A stretch of DNA of 64,000 nucleotides from contig JAMWET010000797.1 of NCBI GenBank assembly GCA_024036415.1, positions 153,501 to 217,500 of the forward strand, given 5' to 3'. Below the pieces are notes generated by a model. It worked only from the letters and a program-made list of their open reading frames with translations. It had not been told where the DNA came from and did not search any database. The first letter of the stretch is position 1. Every line of letters starts with the position of its first letter. This stretch comes from Prochilodus magdalenae. Its lineage: Eukaryota > Chordata > Actinopteri > Characiformes > Prochilodontidae. The translations under genes and the position numbers were made by a program. Positions 22,334 to 31,867 of this stretch are shown piece after piece.

Positions 22334-23885
22334 GGACTGTGGGTTTCTTTGGTGTGGGTTTTGAAAAGGAAAGTGAAACGAGGTAGGAGAATGAGTGGGG
22401 AACCCATTTTGTGTGCACAGAACCCTGGAGAGCCAAAGTTCTGTTGCGTTCTGTTCTGGGCCCAGTCTTAAACTTAAGGAGCTGCGGTAAGCTGTGGACT
22501 GAGGGGCGAGGGTGGGGGGAATTGTGGGTGGAGGTCATGGGCCAGGTAGGGTGGAAAGGTTTTTGGGACCTGTTCTTGGCAGGGCCCCTGTATATGTAGA
22601 TTTCTTGTAGATGTTATTTCCATGTTGTAAATATGTTTTGTAGATGAAGCCATGGGAAGCCATGCCTATCAAAAAAAAAGAAAGGAAAAAAAAAAAAGCT
22701 TTTGACATCCAAACGTTAAAACTAATCAACACCAGTACTGACTGAGGGCATCCTTTGTCCTCAGGCCTCCATATGTCAAAATCTGATGGTGGATTGTTGA
22801 ACCTGATTTTGAAATCTAGAATCCAAAAACGCTCTTCAGAAAAAAAGATTGGTGAGCCAATGCCTTGAGCATGTACCAGACCTGCATGGAAAAAAGGTGG
22901 ACCATTGGGGGCAAATAGTGGGAATGATGAGGCGCAACAACGCAGACACGCACAAGCACACCTTTTGTCTACTCCCGACATGCACACCTCCACCTTGAAA
23001 CCTGTCTGGTTCATTTTGTTTTTCCTCCCTCTCTCTCTGCATATGAATAATGGTAGTATTGCTAAATGGTTCATCGGACCTTTCATCTGTTTATTTCTCT
23101 GGTTGCACTGTAATGGTTTCGCTCCCCGCACCCCCTGCCTTTTGAAGGGTTTAGATCATGTCTGTCTACATGGTTCAGTCGTTTCTTTACTGCCCCGATG
23201 GCCCAGCTGTGCCCGCTGTCAACACCAGTGCCTGCTTGTGTGAAGGAGTGCAAGTGATGGAGAAAAGGGAAAGAAAAGAAGTGTGAAGTCTTTGCTTTTG
23301 AGAAAGACACTGAAGGCGAGGGAGGACCATTCCTGCAGCTCGATCTAAAGCCCCCTCCCCACCCACCTGTGACCCAGTTTAACTTCTCCTTGGAACAGCG
23401 GAGGAGTCTAGTTGTCCACCAAGAAACCCCTTTTTTATAGTTGGTTTCCAGACTTTCCAACAAGTTTATTTTTCTTATTTCTTTTCCTTACTCTTATTTT
23501 TGTTTAAACTGTACTTTTAAAAAAAAAAAAAAAGTGTGAGGAATTTATTGCAACTTGCATTAAAAACCAAGAGTTCATTCCTTTGTACAGTTGCTAAGTA
23601 ATAATGGAGTTAAAGAAGTTTTATTAAAAGTTGCAGTGATTTACTAGTATATCATATGTTGTATTCATAAATTATTGCCACACATTTTCCTTTGCACCCT
23701 GATTGGATAGAGTGGAGCTAGTGCTACTGGACAGTAGAAAGATGAGTATCGGAGGGTCACAGCCAAGGACTGGACATAACCAACCCCGCTACATCAGAAT
23801 CAGGGCAGGGTCACCTGGGGTCAGAAGGTCAAATGTGAAATGTATGTATTGTAATAAACATGCTAAAGTAAAAACGAGTTTCTGT
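22334..23885 (+). other. wac: wac 3' UTR
   Basis: No coding exon follows the stop codon. The stretch contains A-rich runs (22671-22699, 23519-23533) and possible poly(A) signals: ATTAAA at 23559-23564 and a canonical AATAAA at 23853-23858, followed by T/GT-rich sequence at about 23880-23900. I take the last as the distal end, giving a 3' UTR of about 1.55 kb. Open frames within it are not conserved-looking. Confidence 0.6.
23853..23858 (+). terminator. Candidate distal poly(A) signal of wac (AATAAA)
   Basis: A canonical hexamer lies 1.5 kb after the wac stop, with a T- and GT-rich stretch 20-50 nt downstream, as expected of a cleavage region. ATTAAA at 23559 is an earlier alternative. Confidence 0.5.
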
Positions 23886-25384
23886 TTTTTGTGGTCTTTA
23901 TGTGAATGGGACACCACTAGACTTGTGAGTGAGTGAACTGTGGAGAAGTGGTTTCTGATTAGTGTCTAATCATTTCATTCGTGGTCATTTACAAAGCCCC
24001 ATGGCAGAGCTATTTCATAATATGCAATGATGAATGGTTACCTGAATGGCTGAGCAAAAGTTCTTACAGCATTTAGCTTTATGTTGGCCATAGGTTGGCA
24101 TGTACAAGTCGTTAAAAGCACAATTTCATAATTACTGACTGGAAGAGTTTGAAGCTCAGATGAAATGATATATTAAATTTGGGTTTGAGAGAAGCTGCTG
24201 TGTTCACACGTGCAAACTACGTGTTTATATATTGTTTAGTTCTGTTAACTCGTTTACCCAATGAAAATATTTTGATGGTTAAACGTGATCCTCTTTACAA
24301 GTGATATAAAATACGTATTATACTCATCATTTATATATTAAGCAAGCATATGGACAGTTTTAAGAATCATTTTAAGTTCTGAATATAAGCATAGATTTAT
24401 ACCAAAGTATTTTAAAAAAATATGATTATATAAATATTGGGACTGGTGTACTAGCTATGTTCAATACTTAGCACTGGTATTGGTGCCCTGTAAGGACCTG
24501 TCTTTCTACCTGTCTGTTCTGGTATTGGTATCGGCGGGGGGAGGGTACCTGTGCACACTCTTGTTAACCCAATGCTGATTCTGTTAGCAGGTTAACAAAC
24601 TCTCAATACTGTCTGTCACCATGCTGGTTCTAGATAAAAGTCCAAGCTTTAATATTCCACTTCTCTCTTTCAAATGAATTAAATAAAAGAGGTAGTGTAA
24701 TGGATTAGTGAAAGCATTATTAGGATTAAAGTTGCACTCTCTGGTGGTAGATCTCCAGAATGGTTGAGTCTAAAATATGGATGTGCAGCTCCATCTGCTG
24801 TTGTGATTGAGAACTGCATGGGCAAGTTTATCAGATAGACTTAATCTGCTCCACAGTTCAATTGGTCAAAAAGCTTTGCTTAATTTTTTATTTGCCCTTA
24901 TCAATATTTTAAATTGTTTTGCAGAAGTGGCTCCAGTGTTGCTGTTTCCACTTGCAACTTCCTCTGCATCAGATATTTGGTAGCACATGTTCAAATAATT
25001 CTCCCTGAAAATAGTTAGGTTTTGTTGATGAGGATCTATATTGAACAATGCAATGTTGGCAACCCTGTTATGCCCGGTATATATGTGCCCACAGTCATGT
25101 GAGGTACACCCCTGACCTTTTTTTGCTGGGGCGGGCAATAGGTTTTGTCCTGAATAGGTATAGAACCCTCACTTTTGTTTTCCAGCCCCCTCTTCAGTTC
25201 AAAGCTTGTTAACTGGCTGAATAGTTGGATCAGGTGTGTTGGGATCAGGAAAAAGACTTAAATAAGCAGGACGGGTTTAAACCCACTGGTTTAAATGAAG
25301 ACCAACTATCTGTATCCACAAATCTAAGGACTAAATCTAAGCTGACTCGCAAAATGCATTCATTTCTTTGCACAGCTATGTATA
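23886..25384. other. wac-bambi intergenic DNA, first part
   Basis: No gene is visible. TGGATCAGGTGTGTTGGGAT at about 25227 looks like a piece of a dispersed fish repeat. The minus-strand frame 24866-25138 resembles nothing I know. Confidence 0.6.
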
Positions 25385-26873
25385 CACTGCTCAGAAAAAA
25401 AATAAAGGGAACACTTTTTAATCAGAGTATAGCATCAACTCAGTTCAACTTCAGGGATATTGATCTGGTCAGTTAAGTAGTAGGGAGGGCCGTTCATCAG
25501 TTTCAGCTGCTTTGGTGTTAATGAAACTAACAACAGGTGCAGTAGAGGAGCAACAATGAGACACCCCCCAAAACCGGAATGGTTTAAAAGGACGAGGACA
25601 TTGACATTTTGTCCCCCCTCATCTTTTCTGTCAGATTTTTCACTAGTTCTGCAGTTGACTTGGTTCAGCGTCACTACAAGTATCATGGTGCGGTACCTGG
25701 ACCCTACAGAGGTTGCAGTAGTACTATTGAAGGATGGCACATCAATATGTGCCATTGCCACAAGGTTTGCTGTCTCTCCCAGCACAGTCTTAAGAGTACG
25801 GTGGAGATTCCAGGAGACGGGCAGTTACTCTAGGAGAGCTGGACAAGGCTGTAGAAGGTCCTTAACCCCTCAGCAGGACCGGTATCTGCTCCTTTGTGCT
25901 AGGAAGAACAAGATGAGCACTGCCAGAGCCCTACTGCTGTAAATGTGTCTGACCAAACAATCAGAAACAGGCCTCATGAGGGTGGCCGGAGGGCCCGACG
26001 TCCTGTAGTGGGCCCTGTGCTCACTGGTCAGCACCGTAGAGCTCAATTGGCATTTGTCACAGAACACCAGAATTGGCAGATCTGCCACTGGCGCCTTGTG
26101 CTTTTCACAGATGAGAGCAGGTTTTACCTGAGCACATGTGACAGACGTGACAGGCTCTGGAGACGCTGTGGAGAATGTTATGCCGCGTGAAACATCATTC
26201 AGCATGACTGGTTTGGTGGTGGTTCAGTGATGGTCTGGGGAGGCATATCCCTGGAAGGACGCACAGACCTCTACAGGCTAGACAACGGCACCCTGACTGC
26301 TATTAGGCATCAGGATGAAATCCTTGGACCCGTTGTCAGACCCTACGCTGGTGCAGTGGGTCCTGAGTTCCTCCTGGTGCACAACAATGCCCGGCCTCAT
26401 GTGGCGAGAGTATGCAGGCAGTTCTTGGAGAATGAAAGAATTGATACCATTGACTGGCCCACCGGCTCACCTGACCTAAATCCAATAGAACACCTCTGGG
26501 ACATTACGTTTCGGTCCAGGAGCTCAGTGATGCCCTGGTCCAGATCTGGGAGGAGATCCCCCAGGACACCATCCGTCGTCTCATTAGGAGCATGTGGAGG
26601 CCATACAAACTACTGAGCACCATTCTGAGTTGCTACAATGGAATTTGGGTTAAAGGGACGAGCCTGCTGCGTCAGTTTTTCGCTTTGATTTTCAGGGTGC
26701 CTTTGAATTCAACCCTCTGTAGGGTGATCATTTTCATTTCCATCAAATGATGTGGCATCCTTTCCTTCCTAACACATTACCCAGTCTATATGAGGAAAGA
26801 TATTCTGCATGATTTTTTTCCCATTGAGATCTGATGTTTCTTCAAAGTGTTCCCTTTATTTTTTTGAGCAGTG
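25385..26873 (+). mobile_element. Tc1/mariner transposon, near full length, inactivated
   Basis: The ends CACTGCTCAGAAAAAAAATA and (inward from the right) CACTGCTCAAAAAAATAAAG continue into a shared GGGAACACTTT. TA flanks both sides (25383-25384 and 26874-26875). At 1,489 bp the length is usual for Tc1. The transposase reads from Met at 25685 with a paired-like HTH, then FTDESRF and [12 protein letters not shown]. It is broken by a frameshift near 25940, TGA at 26188-26190 and a second frameshift near 26505. The middle catalytic Asp reads as Asn (VHNNARPH). Confidence 0.95.
25685..26615 (+). pseudogene. Tc1-type transposase (DD34E family), broken
   Basis: The N-terminal part (25685-25942) encodes MVRYLDPTEVAVVLLKDGTS and AIATRFAVSPSTVLRVRWRF, a helix-turn-helix DNA-binding domain. 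After a frame change the second HTH and catalytic core follow at 25945 (VSDQTIRNRPHEGGRRARRP). The catalytic triad reads D (FTDESRF), N in place of D (HNNARPH), and E (NPIEHLW). The C-terminal segment (QELSDALVQIWEEIPQDTIR) is in a third frame. The enzyme would excise and reinsert the element at TA sites; this copy cannot make it. Confidence 0.93.
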
Positions 26874-26875
26874 TA

Positions 26876-29800
26876 TATTTTTTTATGTAGCCCAAATTTT
26901 AACTCACATGTTAATATTTTTTTGTCTTTTTATTTACTATTTGACTGATGAGGTAACCAATTAACATCTTAGTGTTTGTGTGATGTTGATGGAGGTAATA
27001 TGATTTTTTTTCTTGGGTTCTTCTTTATTATGAATGTATGTTTAATGCCAAAACCTTACAGCTATCATAATACAACGTTCTAGGCATCAGGCAGTGTATT
27101 AACTAACTGAGTAATAGGATAACCTGCTTTAGAGGCTTTAAACAGCAAATCGGTTCCCTGTGTAACAGAGGTGTACCATAGCTGCTGCCCTTTGTATTTT
27201 CCATTCTTGTAAATTCCAACAAAAGATGGAAGGCTGGTAGTCGTTCTCTTTCTCCTCCATCCTCTCAGGTTAACGGTTGGTGGTGGTTAAAGATCCTGTA
27301 TTTCAGTTCGCAGCTTTGATAGTTCTTAGATTCAGCTCTCTCATGCACAAACTTACTGGATCTGGCGCAGACCCCGCCACGTCTGCGTCTGAGCACCGTC
27401 TTCCCAAACCCCGCTCCTTTAGTCTCGCCGTCTCATTCTCCCTGTTTGTACCTAGCTTTTTAAAGGTGTGAACAACGTGTCAACAGAGCCACAGGCCCTT
27501 TCACACCCCTCTCAAACTCACTCTTTCAACTTAAAGGCCCCACCACCACCTAAAAGCCGGGTACGTCTGTAGACATTCACACCTACCTTTTATTCTTCTA
27601 CTGATTCTCTAGCAGATTAGAGGCTGTGCTTGTTGTTGGTACTCAATAGAAAATGAACTAGACAGGTTTTTCTACAGCCTGATCCGTCAGTATCACTCCT
27701 GCTCCGTATGAAGTTGGAGTAATGCTGTGCTCTTCTTGAACATGATGTCTGTGATTAATGTTGTCTGCTTATTCTGCTGAATAGAACAAAGTGTAATGAG
27801 CTGGCATCTCTATTCATGTAACAGATCATCAGTCATTAATCAGTTCTGCTTTACTGGATGCTTTACTTCATGGGGAAATTGTTCTCACTAGATGCTGGAA
27901 CATTGCTGTCAGGGCTGTATTGCATGCAGCCATAAGAACATTAGAGAGGTCAGCTACTGATGTTCAGGCTGTGGATCACAGGCACCACTCTGACTCATCC
28001 CAAAGATACTGGATAGAGCTTCATCACTCTGGAGAATGTACTTTTACTGCTCCACCTCCACCATACACCCCTGTACCTGAGGTTTGGACATGGTGACCTA
28101 ATGCTCACGAGTGGCTGGTCCAGAGCATCCCATTATATTTGCACTGCTTTTCTGGGAAAGATATATGTGGAAGACAAAACTGTGTGCACAATTGATTTCC
28201 TATCCTTCTCATTCCAAACATGAGTATTCTATTTCTATAGAAGCAGACGTGTCATCAAAGCCACTATTATGTGTTTCTATAATTAACATGTTTATTATCA
28301 TAGGGATAAAAGAACCACGCAGGAACTTCCTAAACACAGTAACCTTATTCCTTTCTATGCCACTGTGCTAGAATATAAAATGTATGTAGTACGGTATGTG
28401 TGGTTTTACACAAATTCTATGTCATATCTAATGTTTTCTGAATTGTTTATATTTTATGTGCCATTCCTGCAAAAGTTCTGGTCATACAAGAGTTTTAGAG
28501 ACGTTTTCTTGGAGATGTACAGTAAACCAATAGAGAGTGCAGTGCTTGATTTATCTTGCTTTAAAAAAACAATAAATATATATTTTTTAGATTTTCAGAA
28601 GTAAAAATTTTGTGTGTGATATACTGGACATTGCATTTGAAATGTTTCCTAGTATGTGGTATATTATTTACTACCTAACAGCCAGACTGTTTGATAATGA
28701 AACATTGTTTGTTTTTAAAGTATCCTGAATCGGGACAGGAGGCTTAACCAGCACGTACACTAAAGTAGATGATTTCTCAGTAGAGGAGAGGTCTGTGTAC
28801 TCATGGACATACAGCGTATTTACCTGCGATCTCGAAATCATAAAAGCATGTGTGCGGTTCTAGCCTTGGACACTAGAGGGCAGCACATACTTAGCCTGCT
28901 AAGCCCCCTTAGCTTCAGCATTCCCCAAGTCCGGGAAAAGTCTTAGGTTAGTCATGATAATAATAATAATAACAATAGTAATAATAAACAAATAAATAAA
29001 TATAACCATGAAAATAACAAAAATGTAAACAAAAATAATTAATGACCTGCTTGCGTTCTCAAAATCGGAAAACTCACCACACTGTGAAACGGCTTTCTGG
29101 TCACTAGGACAAAATGACATAGGATAATGTTTGAGATGATAAAAGTCATTGAGAAGGGTTTGACGTGGAATGGAAACTTACAAACTTTTTTAAATGATCA
29201 GTATTGCATATACAGTACCAGTAAAAAAAATACACACCCAACTAAATGGATGTCTATTGTGAAGACCTCTTAAAAACCAACTCATGAGATGAGAAATACA
29301 TATCTTGATATACCACATATACTCTTGCTGTATCAGAGTATTATATTGTCATCTCTACTATACTGTATATTTTGTCTTTTTTTTTTTTTTTTTTGGCACA
29401 ATTTTAAAGCTCTGGTTACCCCTTCGATTTTGTGATATTCATGATGGACAGACCCACAGAAATGATCTAAAATTGCTTTGAAAAGATAGATCAGCCTAAG
29501 TTAAGAAACGCTGTCTTATATTCCTGAAAAGTTCTGTGAGTGTTGTGTTATAGTCTGATTTAGTTCTACTCTAAAGTAAAGCATTGGGCTAAGCATAAGG
29601 AAACCTTCTATGAGCGACTGTGTCTGGACCTTTGACTTTGCTATTAGCAGGTATGTGGGTTCGCTGGTGCTTTTCTCAATACTTAATAAAATGACTATAA
29701 ACAGTGCAGGACTGTTTACATCTCAGGTCTGAATCAGAAGATGAATACAAACGGTGGATTCTCCTTTTAAAGGAGGATTAAGCTCCTACACGCGATAGTT

Positions 29801-30229
29801 TGTGCACCAGGCCACTAATTTTATCCTGGCCTCGACTCCCTGTATTCCACCTGGTTCACCTTATTCAGTGCTTCATCCTCTGGTCTTGCGTTTACTCCTG
29901 AGAACGTGTGAAGTCTAGGCTAGTCGTTAGGTGTGGGTAGAGCCTGTGGCCTTTGGGTTCAGAGGCTGAATAGACTGGCGCCTTAGCCAAATTACCAACA
30001 ATTACTGCAATTGCCGTCGATCTAGTTATCTGTGCGTGTGTGTCCCTCCTTTCCCCCTCTGACCCTGAACCGATGGCCGTCTATCAGCAGGCAAAGGGCA
30101 ACGAGGCCTGAGCGCCTCTCTGTCTGTGTCTGCCGCTTTAACAGCTGCTATCCACCAGAAGCTATCAGCAGCCACAACGATTATATCAACACGGGGAGCA
30201 TCTCACCAACTCGCTGCACTGTGCAGACT
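26876..30229. other. wac-bambi intergenic DNA, second part
   Basis: No gene is recognised. It contains a poly(T) run (about 29377-29395), an (ATA)n-like AT-rich stretch (about 28955-29040) and, at 29214-29240, ACAGTACCAGT followed by A-rich sequence that resembles one end of a Tc1 element without a partner. Confidence 0.65.
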
Positions 30230-30410
30230 GTACTGAACTGTTTTATAGAGATCTGTTCAACAAATGTGCGTTTAAGGTGCCACTTCACTCGCACAGCCTG
30301 TAACGTGTATATACATATATATATATATATACACGTAACAGGCTGTGCGAGTGAAATGGCACCTTAAACGCACATTTGTTGAACAGATCTCTATAAAAAC
30401 AGTTCAGTAC
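30230..30410. repeat. Near-perfect 181-bp palindrome with an AT core
   Basis: The left arm (30230 to about 30313) and right arm (about 30327-30410) are reverse complements with about three differences in 80 bp: one T-run length change and two substitutions. The centre is an alternating TA run. As RNA or single-stranded DNA it would form a long hairpin. Neither arm recurs in the flanking DNA. It lies about 0.8 kb upstream of the probable bambi promoter. Confidence 0.95.
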
Positions 30411-31200
30411 ATAACTTTCAGGGTTAGTTATCGGTCCGGTATGCAGTATGTATAACTCTTTTACGGGGGCTGTGAAACGGGTCTGCTATGCGCCTGTAAG
30501 GGTTAATAAGGGTTTAATAACAGCTCTCTTCTGAACTTTGCTGTTGCTCTCACTGATATTCACCCTCGGCTTCAAACAGTAGGCTAGTCCAGGCTGTCCT
30601 AACCAAATGATAAACATATGAACAGTCTGCTGGGGCTGTGGAGATATCGATCGGAGCTGTGTGTGTGTGCGTGTGTGTGTGTGTTTTGCATGGGATTGTC
30701 TTGGGGGTAATTGAGTGGCTCTGTCTGTGTGTCGTCTCTCTGGCGCCATGTGTCTCTTTGGATTGCTAATTTATCTAACCGCTTAGTCCCAGTCCCTACA
30801 TCCGGTTTTCCGCGACCTTTCGAGACTTCAGTAGCCGGAGGAACAAAATTCTTATAACTCCTGACCGTCACCATTTATTTTCCGATTGAGTGCCATCTAA
30901 TCGACCATAAAGAATTGATTTACCTCCAAAAATCCAGTCAGGATTTGCAGGAAGGCTTGCCGCTACCGGCCGCTATTTCCATACTCCCAAAACACTGCTC
31001 ATCAAAATACTAACCCAGTATTACCTATTTTAGACCCAGTTCTCACTTATAAGTCATACATCGTAATGTGGGGTTTAAAAACAAACCTATAAGGCGTTTA
31101 TTGTAAACAACCCGGATTTATCTGCTTCTGTTCCTGATTTCCTGTTCCTTGTTTGTATGATTTCCAGGCTGCATCAGAAATAAAAATTCTTAAACGAACT
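30411..31200. other. Upstream flank of bambi
   Basis: Unannotated DNA with a short (GT)n at 30660-30684. No gene is seen. It may include distal promoter sequence. Confidence 0.5.
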
Positions 31201-31390
31201 TTATAAGCAAATGAGGCCCCGGCCAATGAGAGCTGAAAGGGGGCGTGGCTACGATGGCTTCCACAACACTGTCCTCACATCGTACTGCGTATGTAAATAA
31301 AGTCACAGACTCGTCCAATGAGCGTCCACGAGGGCGTGACCACGCGTAGCCCCATAAACCGCGGCCTTACGCTTCTTGTGCTTGAGTGTC
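31200..31390 (+). promoter_or_regulatory. Probable bambi promoter region
   Basis: The stretch has two CCAAT boxes (31223-31227 and 31315-31319, both followed by GAG), a GC/KLF-like GGGGGCGTGG at 31239-31248 and another GGGCGTG at about 31332. It lies 400-600 bp before the bambi start codon and is richer in GC and CpG than its surroundings. No clear TATA box or start site can be fixed from sequence alone. Confidence 0.5.
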
Positions 31391-31791
31391 CAGAGCCGTG
31401 AGCAGTCGTGTGGAGGACACTGTCGAAACTGTAGCTCTTTGGGACTAAACCTGCTTCTGTTTCCTCTATTTTTAATCCCAGTATTTACGAAAGCGTTGAT
31501 ACCAGGACAGTTGTTTGGTGTGTTGTGGTCGCCTGCTTTGTTCATATTTATTTCTCCGGAGTCTCCGCGACATCTGGGCTGTCCTCTGTCTGTCTATGGA
31601 GCCGGAGCGAGAGCTGGAGGACTTCTGAGTCTCCGGGTGTTGCTTGTTTTCTTGTGGACGCTATGTAGCCTGCGGATTTATGGGCCTGCAGAGATGTGTG
31701 TGAAACACATGTTTTAAAGAAGTCTGTACCTCGAGCAGTTTTCAAGGGTCTTGCCGCAGGCTTGAAGGACCACCGGGAAGAGCTGTCGTAA
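31391..31791 (+). other. Probable bambi 5' UTR
   Basis: This lies between the promoter-like block and the start codon. It contains upstream ATGs, including one opening a short frame that ends at 31717 in a frame unrelated to bambi, so translation could be damped by upstream ORFs if this stretch is transcribed (inference). The transcription start is not known. Confidence 0.4.
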
Positions 31792-31867
31792 ATGGATCGC
31801 CATTCCAGCTTGGTTTCGCTTTGGTTTCAGCTGGAGCTGTGCGCGATGGCCGTCCTCCTCACTAAAG
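31792..31867 (+). CDS. bambi: bambi coding exon 1: signal peptide
   Basis: It encodes MDRHSSLVSLWFQLELCAMA and VLLTK, then one base of the next Gly codon before GTACAG. Ends in phase 1. Confidence 0.96.

Noticed and set aside
22535..23463. 198-aa and 126-aa minus-strand frames after the wac stop
   Set aside because: They are antisense to the wac 3' UTR, carry Phe/Lys runs from A/T tracts, and match no family I know.
29211..29240. ACAGTACCAGT start as a Tc1 element
   Set aside because: Only one end-like motif is present, diverged after 11 bases, with no transposase trace or second end nearby.
31376..31717. 113-aa + strand frame before bambi
   Set aside because: It overlaps the probable promoter and 5' UTR, is out of frame with bambi and has no domain; at most an upstream ORF.
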